Assembly: GCA_002356455.1 (NCBI GenBank)
Contig: AP017968.1
Span: forward strand, 2,480,001-2,544,000
Length of the DNA stretch: 64,000 bases
Direction: 5' to 3'
Source of the DNA: Fusobacterium varium
GTDB taxonomy: Bacteria > Fusobacteriota > Fusobacteriia > Fusobacteriales > Fusobacteriaceae
The position numbers and the translations under genes were made by a program. The notes beneath the pieces were generated by a model. That model did not search any database, was not told where the DNA came from, and saw only the letters and a program-made list of their open reading frames with translations. Positions 50,901 to 60,098 of the stretch are shown piece after piece. Each line of letters begins with the position of its first letter. The first letter of the stretch is position 1.

Positions 50901-52039
50901 GCATCATGATTTAAAACATCACTTATGAATGCATTTAAATTTGATCCTGTATTTGAAGGAGTCAATGTACTTCCTCCAGCAACTGTCATAGTTGCTCCAG
51001 ACCATGAAGTTCCTCCAGTTCCACTTGTTATATTTAAAGTTGCTCCTCCAGTATCATATGAAGCATAATTTTGTGCAATTATATTTGAACGGGGCATAGA
51101 TACTGTTGTAGGCTGCCCAAACCCTGTACCATTAAAAGTCAAATTTAATGGTACTAAAACTGAAATTGCAGGTGTTGCAGGTGTTGCAGGCTTATTAGGA
51201 ACTGGAATTACTGAAGGTGTATAACCATCTGGTGCTATTGGTGCAGCAACTGTTATTGTTTTATCAATTGGTACAATTGGTGTTGTTATTGTTGGTGCTG
51301 TTACTGTTATTTTTTCTACTGCACTAGGTGTCGTTACTGTTACTGATACACCTGCTGGAGCTGTTGGAGTTACTACAACAGGAGCTGTTATTGTGGGGAT
51401 TCCAACTATTGTTGGTGTTACTGTTCCCGGAAGTGCTCCTAAATTAACTGTAGGTGCTGATACTGTCACTGATATATTTGGATTTACTACTGGTAAATCT
51501 GGCTGTATCGGTTTTATATTTGCTCCTACTTCAATTTCTTCTCTGAATACTTCATTATCTACTGCTACTCCATTTCCTTCAAGTATTTTGTCAACACCAA
51601 TATTGCCACTTGATTTAAGCAGACTTCTTCCACTCTTTGTTCCATAATGCTTGTTTATTGCATCAATTGTTTCTGAAAATTCGCTTATAGTTTTATTTTT
51701 CATAGTTCCATTATCTAAATGCTGATATGAAAAAAATACTTGTGTACTATTGAATGTTGGCTTAGAGTAAAAATCTCCCTTTCTTACAAGTTCCACAAAA
51801 TCTGAGTTGTATTCTTTTATCAATCTTTCATTTTCTTCTATTTTTCTTCTTATTTCTTCGCGCTCTGTCTGAATTCTAGTTAAAAGATCGCTTTTAGTTT
51901 CCTGTATTTCCTCTGCTGTTATTCCTGCACCTAAAGATATTCCTCCTGTTATCATGAAGGCTATCAAAAGCGAAAGAGAATAACTGACTTTTCTCTTCAA
52001 AAATCTCTTTAGAGATTTTTCAATGTCATTTTTTCTCAT
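41999..52039 (-). CDS. Giant type V autotransporter adhesin (fusobacterial)
   Basis: A 3346-residue protein. A long fusobacterial-type signal peptide (about 1-38) is followed by a helical autotransporter-associated N-terminal region (to about 95), a Thr/Pro/Val-rich stretch (about 175-310) and some 2700 residues of Gly/Asn/Thr-rich passenger with endless I-G-V/I-Y-x-x-G turns, a beta-solenoid pattern. The last 280 residues are an autotransporter barrel ending Phe-Asn-Tyr-Lys-Phe. Size, start and neighbours resemble RadD and related fusobacterial adhesins. It appears less AT-rich than its surroundings. Confidence 0.93.
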   Translation of the reverse strand: MRKNDIEKSLKRFLKRKVSYSLSLLIAFMITGGISLGAGITAEEIQETKSDLLTRIQTEREEIRRKIEENERLIKEYNSDFVELVRKGDFYSKPTFNSTQVFFSYQHLDNGTMKNKTISEFSETIDAINKHYGTKSGRSLLKSSGNIGVDKILEGNGVAVDNEVFREEIEVGANIKPIQPDLPVVNPNISVTVSAPTVNLGALPGTVTPTIVGIPTITAPVVVTPTAPAGVSVTVTTPSAVEKITVTAPTITTPIVPIDKTITVAAPIAPDGYTPSVIPVPNKPATPATPAISVLVPLNLTFNGTGFGQPTTVSMPRSNIIAQNYASYDTGGATLNITSGTGGTSWSGATMTVAGGSTLTPSNTGSNLNAFISDVLNHDAVINGSYNMTRDDGGNGTIMFLSLNPYEVGRGGTTINRTYTFAGTLTLNGHNNPSSAKSLVGFEHQLLRGGGGGGEFSTSSTSILENTGTIILNSGYNMVGIMIDTEYNESAIAGSAFTTQPQTKNSGNIIINGKQSIGIDYGYYYSARPNSIVSLGNITINGEDNYGFRMKNYFSSNNFYYDSTNITGSNGTITVAGKKNIGIAIAQGTSSGDPISRVTGLNILVNGEENVGFFRNVTTATNTNDMVLNNTTINSLNFGANAKKSTLVRSDQNAVQLNKNITVTSGLTGNSFAQASGTGTIKNTAILQSNLNEFTGLIANGSGASITNSGTIEITGNNNKNIGLATVSNGVGSNNGTVKVLGTGNNKSGIYNTGTFAISNGSNIEVTGESSSGIYNSNTVNISGTVALKGTGGTTGIYSDGGTTTSTSGNTLTISIDDTSNPATKGLAIYAEGAATVTLGAAKIEVKEGAAGVAAFGAGTNISLIGSELKYSGEGYAAYSDGNGTINLTNASLELSGKATGVELDLLAPKVTLNGTTITMMSNDATVANLKNATGLLSNSLKATVETNLGAGVTIVDGTSGLITFDKYKIATVDGGDLTIDANMDKYSQNDTTTGYFYSRRFLGQRLDLTVDTGITVTSSTDTAYATTYFNNQVVGLEMNSSVSAASATDAQINLLTNSKVIADRTDSGNGAIGLYINFGKIDIAVGAEVEVEKVTGGGNTVNDKAVGVYAVNGSTVLNAGDIKVGGNQSIGILGMAYREQPVGTPIVDEFGTVGIFTAQGKADITNTNKITLDGTGAVGIYAYNNNASGTEADVTVTNTAAGEIKVGHSSGANAAIGIYGDKATISNQGKVSVGDGGVAIYAKNGTKVTNLGTLDLGADAIGVMLDETSDLTATAVTVTSNNTGTLGKTVIFFKGSGTGTRNINTTVNASALDKGTAVYAEDISIISSGALNIGTSGIGIYVKGSTANTGTNKGTITLGTGKTGAVGMYTKTANILNDTGTGVIDVNDSTQIGMYAEGTNVKAINKGTINLNVDGTTGIYVKSGAVTELDIGNTIVFNGKSSVGVFAENSSVDFKDSLTLSSTNENKNIYVYGKGATVGIDLGKIVTVDGVAAAVTPGNKTVGIYLENAGTASIFNGTAGQLAVIKEAVGIYSKGNNTLNVNVTATGDKTTGVFIDGASTISGTVTAKGTSSAGAVGVYGSGGIVTIDAGGLALNTDTGRGTGMYLTDGASAGGGIITVNNTAAGTKNIGVYYSKGTASGTVTNSSAVSLIGSESIGIYAADGITLVNNANITSTLGQSDSIASYVGGGSQLTSTGTITMNDNDSIGIYAEEGKGINSGTILMNGTPSVPTKSVVGMVAEAKAGKTAAAENAAGGTISAGANLGMYIGGAGISSGTNAGTITTTTGTGVYIDGAANSFNGTGGTINSNAVGIYLKNTGANKVTAGTLNIASGGVGVFGENADIDFAVNVAGTGAVGVAAKGTSVISGNIATGQDSVGVYVLDNSVSFTGANITTGTNSVNSSIGILLNSAVGTYTMSNVTVSAQNGVGIYLDGTAPGINLTHSGTVNTVGGIGIYVDNGTTLTTGTSVLNINGGTGVYVAGGTANLGTGGSLTFNFLSGGGIGVFNNGGTMNLGANINVTGSGSLAATTNGSLSSSGNLSIGEGATGLMGLYDAGLTAAHSVNNAGTITAASGGIGLAAVKGATNPTFPVTINNTGTINASGVSTANTPSIGIYTDIADVVNTGNINVGSKGIGIYSANNGILTSVQNNNMTMTGTEGIGVYIKGATNGLTANNIASTGSRNTGVVLEGVAGTVNVGTIALGNESVGVFVTGTAASTIDGTITTGNGSSSKSAIGIVAENGANMTLAGTATISTGANGIGVYAQGAGTTVTVSNTANITVGTEGIYMYSNNAALNFSGNITANDQIGIVADGGTINAIGASTITVQNGGIGAYVKGAAPAFGTTTIAVQAGTSSKYSMGVYYDGVAALGTAPVITQTGSYTIGMVLNNSTGTTAGGISIGSSTENNQVGIMAKGNSNLTVAGTVSISGGDNNIGVYGEDSIVTINGNVTVGDSSSCVNKSTSSIGVSLNGGSYVGTGNITAGDYSIGVFGKGMTAGSVIKQGTGTQTMTVGKDGLGIYGEGTGGTITADMSNIIVGTDNAIGVYAKGMDSIVTGNMGIGANTSIGIVSEGDGNVTYTGAMTIDNKVSAASVGIYKILGNGIITTSSGNWNIGDSGYGIYLQQAIITRNAAGDIVSSTMTSNSAAVINNADMTLGTSSVGIYSNGANTVTNTGNIIVGATDLGPSLNHNKADEHLNSIGMYLLGGTTATSSGTITVNHDHSVGVYGEGTGTRFTNTGTINIDNGAVGILVRDGAVAVNAAGANINLGGTLATCGATTVGMAAYSGARIENAGTITVNEGVGMLIGVGSTFTNTGTIFVNNGIGIEGPGGVVNTGNIVVTGTGTAVGATGLATAQVGAVEIKPDGTIKINGNYTSIGGTLTTAGAIIVDGAYVDVTTGTPLFNAHSVSGEVRLLSNFASTGNGISYEIDGFVNTAMGTITGTKLTPVTSPLFVAKVTNTGSLVIAKRPYADLTIGEQFDAMDKGLDNILKNSGGYGKDADILKGLNEYLDGLPADQFESETSKKLAEFRGDIYATIQGRMQDINQAFTNSFYELESSYNLTKDSSKYSVIYTDGKYKDNTLGIDDYDYKVMGLLYMKEKEGAEYGTKYGYTLGFAGSKFDFDDGGSKEDVYSLRVGVHRVKRLSDENKLSWLTRLDLGYNRHIAKRKLNLQETYENKGEYNTYSVSLDNRLIKTLYTDLSRELDVYGILDLEYGKIDDFKESAGSKGGLEVQIKDNDYFSAQVGAGVKASQRIYAGNDISVKATADAKYLYELGENYDRNKARLKNGDEGYYSLIKPEEREGKVVGTIGLTVEKANHMGVTFEVSAADESHKKDTSIKYAVKFNYKF

Positions 52040-52055
52040 AAAATCTTCCCCCTAT

Positions 52056-52616
52056 TTAATTTCCTGCTCTTACTTTCTGTTCCATCTTATCTAATCTGCT
52101 CAAGTATTCATTAAGCTTCTCATTTTCAAGTAATAAAAGTTCAATTTCATTATTATTAGTTTTGAACTTATCATATACTTCATCAAATTTCTGACTTAAA
52201 AATACTCTGTTTTCATCTGTTTCCATCCCCAAAACTTCTTCAAGTTTCATAATTTCTTCCTCTTCCATTTTCAGGAAAGCCATTCTTTCCCTTCCTATTT
52301 CAAAAGCTGCTCCTGCTGCTGCAATTCTTGTTTCAGGAGTATTTTCACTTCTGAATACTTTTTCCTCAAGAGATTCATTCATATCCCTTCTGATGTCTTC
52401 AATTATTTTCTTTCCTTTTTTCTCCTCTGCTTTTTCAGCAGCAATTCTTGCTTTTTCAGCATCTTCAATAGCTTTCTGTTTAGCTTTTTCTTCAGCCTGT
52501 ATCTCTCTTCTTATCTGTTCAAGAACTTTTCTTCCCTCTTTTTCACTTACTTCCTGTGAATAAAGAGTTGTTGTTAAACAAGATAGTAAAAGAAATATCC
52601 CCAAAAGTTTTTTCAT
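52056..52616 (-). CDS. Exported coiled-coil protein, first gene of the adhesin operon
   Basis: A 186-residue protein with a signal peptide (L-L-S-C-L-T-T-T-L-Y-S-Q) and a Glu/Lys/Ala-rich coiled coil throughout. The Cys within the hydrophobic part does not sit in a clear lipobox. It precedes the autotransporter by 16 bases, so it is co-transcribed and possibly a periplasmic helper for its secretion. Similar small coiled-coil genes precede large autotransporter genes in other fusobacteria. Confidence 0.7.
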   Translation of the reverse strand: MKKLLGIFLLLSCLTTTLYSQEVSEKEGRKVLEQIRREIQAEEKAKQKAIEDAEKARIAAEKAEEKKGKKIIEDIRRDMNESLEEKVFRSENTPETRIAAAGAAFEIGRERMAFLKMEEEEIMKLEEVLGMETDENRVFLSQKFDEVYDKFKTNNNEIELLLLENEKLNEYLSRLDKMEQKVRAGN

Positions 52617-52959
52617 ATTTCTTTCCTCCTTTAATGTTTTTTGTCAAACAAATAATGCATTTCAATTCTTTAAACCACCTTTATTTAATACAGTTTTAAA
52701 ATTGCATAATGTATTATTTACAAATTAAAAGAACTTTTATAGAACAATTATAACATGGTGTTTATTTTTTTTAAAGAATATATTTCTCAAATTGTATTAA
52801 TAATATGTATTTTTATTAAATAGAAAAAAATAATACAGTTACGTTCTGAAAAAAATATAGCAAATAAAAAAAGCTGAGTAACATTTAAAAAAAATGTTTT
52901 ACTCAGCTCTCTTTTTTGTATAATATAGTTACCACCCTAATTATACAAAGGAGACATTC
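52617..52959. other. Intergenic region upstream of the adhesin operon
   Basis: This 343-base stretch must hold the leftward adhesin promoter, but no consensus pair stands out. Its right part belongs to the insertion sequence region: a long hairpin (52872-52908) and a promoter-like TATAAT near 52920 reading rightward. Confidence 0.45.
52872..52908. terminator. Bidirectional hairpin at the IS91-like left end
   Basis: AGCTGAGTAA and TTACTCAGCT (outer arms 52872-52881 and 52899-52908) enclose ACATTT/AAATGT. T-runs follow on both strands, so it can stop transcripts in either direction. Confidence 0.7.
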
Positions 52960-54168
52960 ATGCAAATCAAACATATTATCTCTAAAATCAATATAACAAA
53001 TCTTTTAGGTAAAATCAAGAAATATTTTAAAAATGAACATTTTGAGGATATTAAACAGACTATTCAAAAATTCTTAGCTTGTTCTATTGATAAATCTTTT
53101 CTCTCTCTTCAATGCCCTAAGTGTCATGATGCGCATAAAATTAAAGTTACTTGTAAATCTAGATTTTGTCCTTCCTGCGGTAAACGTTATTCTGCTGTTT
53201 GAACTGAAAAAACTTCCACTTCTCTTATTGATGTTAAACATAGAAGTGTCCTTTTTACTATTCCTGAAGAACTTAGAATGTTTTTCTTCTATGATAGAGA
53301 CCTTTTAACTAAGCTTGCTTATGCTGTTAATGATGTTTTTAAATATCAATTTCATAACATTAAAGCAAAAAATCAAAGAATTCATAAAATTTCAAAATAT
53401 TCCTCTAAATACTTTACTAACTCAGATATCATTCATTATGGATTGATTACTGTTATTCATACCTTTGGGCGCGATCTTAAATGGAACCCTCATATTCATG
53501 CTATTGTTACTTTAGGTGGATTCAATAAAAACTTCCAATTTCTTGAAAAAAAATATTTTCATGTTAATTCCATTGCTGGACAATGGAAAAAAATGGTTAT
53601 TGATATTGTTAAATCTGGAAATTATGACAAGCCTGAAATTAAAGCTAAAGCTTATGCTGCTGCTAACTACCTTTATCGCAAAAATACAAGATTCTTTTTC
53701 AATGTTGCAAAAAATGATTTAAATAATAATATTTATGCAATTAAATATATTGGCAGATATCTGTCAAGAGCTCCTATCGCAGAATATAAAATTGTTGATT
53801 TCTATGATAATAAGGTTACTTTCTATTATGAAAGTCTTGCTGATGATAAACAAAGAATTGAGCTTACTTTAGATGCGGAAACATTTCTTTCCAAATTAAT
53901 TATTCACATTCCCCCTAAACATTTCAAAATGATTAGGCGCTTTGGAATCTATTCTAGAAATATTAAATCAGAACTTAAAATCATCATGAAATTCATGAGA
54001 AAATATGTCTCTAAATATTCCAATTCTACTTTTTATCAACTTGAAATATGGAAAGCTTTTGGAGTAAATCCTTTTTATTGTTTTAAATGTAATGCCAGAA
54101 TGAAAGTTAAAAAAATATCATATTTTAATATACATACAGGCTCCATTTGCTGGAAAGAATATCGCTAA
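52960..54168 (+). pseudogene. IS91-family transposase with an in-frame TGA
   Basis: The frame has 403 codons, interrupted by TGA at 53200-53202 where family members have Trp (R-Y-S-A-V-stop-T-E-K). The N-terminal zinc motif is C-P-K-C-H and C-P-S-C-G near 47-76. The transposase part contains F-G-R-D-L-K-W-N-P-H-I-H-A-I near 169-182, an HUH-like relaxase motif of rolling-circle IS91 enzymes. The C-terminus appears complete. One nonsense change probably silences it unless read through. Confidence 0.85.
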
Positions 54169-54307
54169 ACGAGGCTGTTGCAAATTCAAAATAGCCCAAT
54201 TACCCAAAAAGCTGACTTGAAGTTTTCTTCTTGTCAGCTTTTTCTTTTAAAATAAAAAAAGGTATAAAATACTAAAAATTTTTTCAAATTTCTAATATAA
54301 TATACCT

Positions 54308-55786
54308 ATGCAAAAACCAACTAATAATAACATTTTTTTTCAATTAAATTAACCTAAACTTTTTAACTTTTTACAATATGAAATTTCTGATAATGATCCT
54401 GTAAGAAAACTTAGCTCAATATTGGAGGGATTAGATTTTAGTAGTTTAATGCAAGTATTTTCTTACAAAACAAAGGTACATCCTATCAGAATGTTTTCTA
54501 TCATTGTTTATGCCTATTCGCGCAATTTAACTTCTACTAGAGATATAGAAATGGCTTGCCATGAAAATATTAAATTTAGGTTTCTTTTACAAGATTCTAA
54601 AATTCCTGATCACTCTACTATTTCTAGATTTTTAGCAAAAACTGAAGATATTCTTCCAGATCTATTTGAACAATTCGTTGAAAAAATTTTTGAAATGGAA
54701 AATATTTCCACTGAAACAATATATATTGATGGCACTAAAATTGAAGCATATGCTAATAAATATACATTTGTTTGGAAAAAATCTATTGAGAAATATAGAA
54801 CTAGATTAGATGAAAAAATTCTTGAATTAATTTCAAATTTTAATGATGATTTCAACTTACAATATGACAACTTCCTTGAAATATATTCATATCTTTCTAA
54901 TTTGAATTTTCAAATAGTCAAAGGTAGAGGAAAGAGAAAATCTAAAGAGCAAAAGTATTTAGAATTATGCGCAGAATACTTAGAAAAGTATCAAAAATAT
55001 TCTAATCATTTTAAAAATCTTAATGGTAGAAATAGCTATTCAAAAACTGATATAGATGCTACTTTTATGAGAATGAAAGATGACCATATGAGAAATGGTC
55101 AATTAAAACCTGGATATAATCTACAAATAGGGGTGATTAGTGAATATATTTCTTCATATGAAATTTTTTCTAACCCTTCTGATTCTAAAACTTTGATTCT
55201 ATTTTTAGAGAAAATTTCATCTCAAAATTTAGAAATTAAAAATATTGTAGCTGATGCAGGATATGAAAGCATTTCAAATTATGAATATTTGGAAAAAATG
55301 GACTATACTTCATATATAAAACCAATATATTTTGAAAAATCTAAAATCAGAAAGTTTAAAAATGATTTAAACAGAGTAGAAAATTTAATATATAATCATT
55401 CTGAAAATAAGCTATTTAGAAAAGATGGATTAGAATTAGAATTTCTATACTCTAACAAAAATAATACAGTTCAATATTTTTGGAATCCTGAAACTAACAA
55501 AAAAATTAAGTACAATGCGAGATTTAGAATTTTATCAAATAAATCAAAAGAGAATGTATCAAGCAATTATGGAAAACAATTAAGAATGAACAGAAGTATT
55601 CAAGTAGAAGGTGCTTTTGCAGTTTTGAAAGAAGATATGAAATTGCGAAAATTAAAAGTTCGAAGTAAAAAAAGTGTTTTAAGAGAAATATGTTTGTTTT
55701 GTATCGCTTACAACTTCAACAGATATCTAAGCAGAAATATAAATAATCGCTTAGGAACAACACTTCACTCATTAAAAGTAGTTTAG
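54308..55786 (+). pseudogene. IS1182-family transposase with early in-frame TAA
   Basis: The natural ATG at 54308 begins M-Q-K-P-T-N-N-N but meets TAA at 54350-54352; the same frame then continues to 55786. The remaining 478 codons contain the D-H-S-T-I-S-R-F segment near 106, the I-Y-I-D-G-T-K-I-E-A DDE start near 145, D-A-G-Y-E-S and the N-R-S-I-Q-V-E-G-A-F-A-V-L-K end motif. A TTG or internal start could still yield a shorter protein, probably inactive or reduced. Confidence 0.8.
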
Positions 55787-55851
55787 ATAAATAAAAAATC
55801 ATCTACTTCTTTTTTTGATACTTAAAAATAAATATAAAAATATAAATTAGC

Positions 55852-55882
55852 AGAAATCTATAAAATAGATTTCTATTTTTTT
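55852..55882 (+). terminator. Terminator within the IS1182-like element
   Basis: AGAAATCTAT (55852-55861) and ATAGATTTCT (55865-55874) with a T-run after it end the transposase transcript. Confidence 0.75.
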
Positions 55883-56055
55883 ATGAAAAATAAGAGAGGC
55901 TACACAAATTAGTTTATCAATCACTAATTTGCAACAGCCCCTTTTTGTGCTGTCAATTTTAATCTTATTCAATTAATATATCTAATATGAATACAAAATA
56001 ATTAACATTTTTTATTTTTTCAACAAATTTATCAAATTATAATTTCCTAAGAAAC

Positions 56056-56092
56056 AAAAAAAGAGAATGATTTCTTAAAATCATTCTCTTTT
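56056..56092 (-). terminator. Terminator of the tgt-rel group
   Basis: AAGAGAATGATTT (56061-56073) and AAATCATTCTCTT (56078-56090) pair; on the minus strand a T-run follows, 27 bases beyond the tgt stop. Confidence 0.85.
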
Positions 56093-56116
56093 ATAACATA
56101 TTTATTTATTTTTCAG

Positions 56117-57292
<1,176 letters not shown>

Positions 57293-59473
57293 TTATCTGT
57301 CTACTGATATTACATTTTTTAATTTTAATATATTATTTAATAAATATTTATATTCACTTTTGTCACTTATCTCAATAGTTAACTTAACATTTATAAGTTT
57401 TTCTCCATTTTTATTTATTTCATTTGAATTTACAGAAACAAGATGTATTTTATGATTTGCTATTGTGTTGATAATATCTAAAAGTATATTTGGTTTATCA
57501 TAAACAAGAACATTAAATGTAAATTTATATTTATTAACTTTCTTTTCTGTTAGAGACTTATCCCATGCCACTTCTATCTCTCTGGAAGGGTCATGTTCTA
57601 TCATACTTTTTAGATTTTTACAATCTTTACGATGAACTGTTATTCCTGTAAGTTTTGTCACATAACCAGTTATTTCATCTCCAGGAAGTGGTGTGCAACA
57701 TCTTGCAAATCTTATAAGGGTATTGTTCACTCCATCAATGACTATCCCAAAATCATTTTTACCAGAAGAACTTTTTTCTTTTTCTTTCTTCTTTTCCATA
57801 AGTTCATCAATATTAATATTTGAAATAGCTCTCTCTTTTTCTATTCTTGTTCTAAGTTTTTTTATAATAACATCTATCTTGCTTCTTTTTTCACCTACAT
57901 GATAATAAAAATCATCTAAATTACTGATATTATTTTTTTCCATGTGTTTTTTTATGATAGGATCCTCTTCCATTTCTTTTAAAGATATCCCTAATTTTCC
58001 CAGTTCTCTTTCAAGATTTTCTCTACCATTCTTTATTGTTTCATCCATTATCTGCTCTTTGAGCAGTTTTCTGATTTTACTTTTTGCTCCATGAGTGACT
58101 ACTATATCCAACCAGTCTTTTGCAGGCCCTTTTGAATTTTTAGCAGTAATTATTTCTACTCTATCCCCATTTTGAAGTTTATAATCAAGCGTAACTATCT
58201 TTCCATTGACTTTAGCTCCCACACATTTACATCCTATCTGTGTATGTATTGCAAAAGCAAAGTCTAAAGGTGTTGATCCTTGAGGAAGTTCAAGTATATC
58301 TCCTTTTGGTGAAAATACAAAAACCGTTTCATTCATGATATCTTCAGTTACACTTTTAATGAAATCCTGTGTATCTTCTGCTTCATTTTGAAGTTCTAGT
58401 ATATTCCTAAGCCATCCATATACTTGATCGCCTTTTGTAACCTTTGTTTTTTCTTTATAACTCCAGTGAGCTGCTATTCCCTCTTCAGCTACTCTATCCA
58501 TATCCTCTGTTCTTATTTGTATTTCAATAAATTTTCCTTGGGGTCCAACTATTGTTGTATGTATAGATTGATAATTATTTGATTTTGGTACTGCTATATA
58601 GTCTTTAAATCTTCCTGGAACAGGTCTGAAATGACTATGTATAACTCCAAGAGTGTTGTAGCATTCTCCTTCTGTATCCACAATTATACGTACTCCCATA
58701 AGGTCATATATATCATCAAATTCTTTTCCTTTTTCATACATCTTTTTATATATACTATAAAAGTGTTTAAATCTTCCCTTTACATTTCCTTTAATTCCTG
58801 TATCATGTAAAAGTTTTACTATAGTTTTTATAAAACTTTCTACATACTCACTTCTTTCATTTCTTTTACTATCAATCAAAGATTTAATATGTTCATATTC
58901 TTCTGGTTTCAAATAACGCAGACATAAATCCTCAAGTTCCCATTTTATTTTTGCTATTCCTAACCTATGTGCAAGAGGAGCGTATATATCCAGAGTTTCT
59001 TGTGATATAGCTATCTGTTTTTCAGGTTTCATATATTTTAACGTTCTCATATTATGAAGTCTGTCAGAAAGCTTAATTATTATTACTCTAAGATTTTGTG
59101 CCATAGCAAGAATCATTTTTCTTATATTTTCATCCTGCTTTTTAGTCCCATTAGGAAGACTTTTTAATTTTGTAACTCCATCTACAAGTGTTGCTACTGT
59201 ATCACCAAAATTATACTTGATATCTGCTAAAGTTATTAATGTATCTTCAACTATATCATGAAGTATTCCTGCTACAATAGTATCTGTATCCATTTTCATA
59301 TCTATAAGAATCTTAGTAACTTCCACAGGATGCATAATATAATCTTCTCCAGATTTTCTATACTGTCCTTCATGGCACTCCTCAGCAAAATATAGAGCTA
59401 GTTTGATTTTTTCCAGATCTACTTTTAAATTATTCTTATTTATCTGATTTACAATTTCTTCCCAATAGTTCAT
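57293..59473 (-). CDS. rel: Bifunctional (p)ppGpp synthetase/hydrolase
   Basis: A 726-residue RelA/SpoT homologue. The HD hydrolase domain has H-D-I-V-E-D-T near 72-78. The synthetase has G-R-F-K-H-F-Y-S-I-Y-K-K near 240-251, with the basic R-x-K-x signature of bifunctional enzymes rather than the acidic one of RelA. TGS (about 390-450), the zinc-finger-like C-C region near 590 and a C-terminal ACT domain (about 650-726) follow. It controls the stringent response. Confidence 0.95.
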   Translation of the reverse strand: MNYWEEIVNQINKNNLKVDLEKIKLALYFAEECHEGQYRKSGEDYIMHPVEVTKILIDMKMDTDTIVAGILHDIVEDTLITLADIKYNFGDTVATLVDGVTKLKSLPNGTKKQDENIRKMILAMAQNLRVIIIKLSDRLHNMRTLKYMKPEKQIAISQETLDIYAPLAHRLGIAKIKWELEDLCLRYLKPEEYEHIKSLIDSKRNERSEYVESFIKTIVKLLHDTGIKGNVKGRFKHFYSIYKKMYEKGKEFDDIYDLMGVRIIVDTEGECYNTLGVIHSHFRPVPGRFKDYIAVPKSNNYQSIHTTIVGPQGKFIEIQIRTEDMDRVAEEGIAAHWSYKEKTKVTKGDQVYGWLRNILELQNEAEDTQDFIKSVTEDIMNETVFVFSPKGDILELPQGSTPLDFAFAIHTQIGCKCVGAKVNGKIVTLDYKLQNGDRVEIITAKNSKGPAKDWLDIVVTHGAKSKIRKLLKEQIMDETIKNGRENLERELGKLGISLKEMEEDPIIKKHMEKNNISNLDDFYYHVGEKRSKIDVIIKKLRTRIEKERAISNINIDELMEKKKEKEKSSSGKNDFGIVIDGVNNTLIRFARCCTPLPGDEITGYVTKLTGITVHRKDCKNLKSMIEHDPSREIEVAWDKSLTEKKVNKYKFTFNVLVYDKPNILLDIINTIANHKIHLVSVNSNEINKNGEKLINVKLTIEISDKSEYKYLLNNILKLKNVISVDR

Positions 59474-59521
59474 ATATTTCCTCTTTTCTATAATGTGATT
59501 TTATTTTAAAAGAACTTAAAA

Positions 59522-59562
59522 TAAAAAAGCCTAACCAAAACAAGTAAATTCTGAGTCAGGCT
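59522..59562 (-). terminator. Terminator between apt and rel
   Basis: AGCCTAAC (59528-59535) and GTCAGGCT (59555-59562) pair with one mismatch; T-run on the minus strand. It ends the operon that includes apt. Confidence 0.8.
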
Positions 59563-59571
59563 TCTGCTATT

Positions 59572-60084
59572 CTAATATTTCATCAAAGTCAAAACAGGAT
59601 AATCTTTAAGTTTTTCCATCCCTTTTAACTCTTCAAGTTCAATTAAAAATGCTAGTCCCGCAACTATTCCTCCTAGAGATTCAACTAGTTTTATAACTGC
59701 TTCTATTGTTCCCCCTGTTGCCAGTAAATCATCTATTATTAAAACTCTTTGCCCAGGTTTAATAGAATCTTTATGCATACATAAAACATTTGATCCATAC
59801 TCAAGTTCATATGAATATTCTATAACTTCTCTTGGAAGCTTTCCTGGTTTTCTGACTGGAACAAATCCTATTCCTAAAGCATATGAAACTGGACATCCAA
59901 AAATGAATCCTCTAGCCTCTGGCCCAACTACCACATCTATATTATGTTCTTTAGCAAACTTTACTATTTGATCAGTAGCTTCTTTATATGCTTCTCCACT
60001 ATTCATCAAAGGAGTTATATCTCTAAATACAATCCCTTTTTTGGGAAAATCTAATACAGTCGCTACATAATTTTTCAAATCCAT
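59572..60084 (-). CDS. apt: Adenine phosphoribosyltransferase
   Basis: A 170-residue purine salvage enzyme making AMP from adenine and PRPP. The PRPP-binding motif [13 protein letters not shown] near 113-125 and G-P-E-A-R-G-F near 55-61 are intact. It is last in a leftward operon behind the TPR lipoprotein. Confidence 0.95.
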   Translation of the reverse strand: MDLKNYVATVLDFPKKGIVFRDITPLMNSGEAYKEATDQIVKFAKEHNIDVVVGPEARGFIFGCPVSYALGIGFVPVRKPGKLPREVIEYSYELEYGSNVLCMHKDSIKPGQRVLIIDDLLATGGTIEAVIKLVESLGGIVAGLAFLIELEELKGMEKLKDYPVLTLMKY

Positions 60085-60098
60085 TTTATCTCACCCCA

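Larger units (their letters stand above)
54171..55942 (+). mobile_element. IS1182-like insertion sequence
   Basis: About 1.77 kb bounded by inverted repeats: GGCTGTTGCAAATT at 54173-54186 and its complement at 55926-55939, possibly one or two bases longer on each side. It starts three bases behind the IS91-like stop codon, so it inserted at or near that element's end. No convincing target duplication was seen. Confidence 0.85.

Noticed and set aside
42564-51647. Many rightward Pro/Val/Ile-rich open frames inside the autotransporter gene
   Set aside because: They are antisense shadows of the Gly/Thr/Asn repeats, lack ribosome sites and share their boundaries with the repeat composition.
53190-53210. 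TGA decoded as Trp or selenocysteine in the IS91-like gene
   Set aside because: All other genes use TGA as stop, family members have Trp here, and no recoding hairpin is evident.
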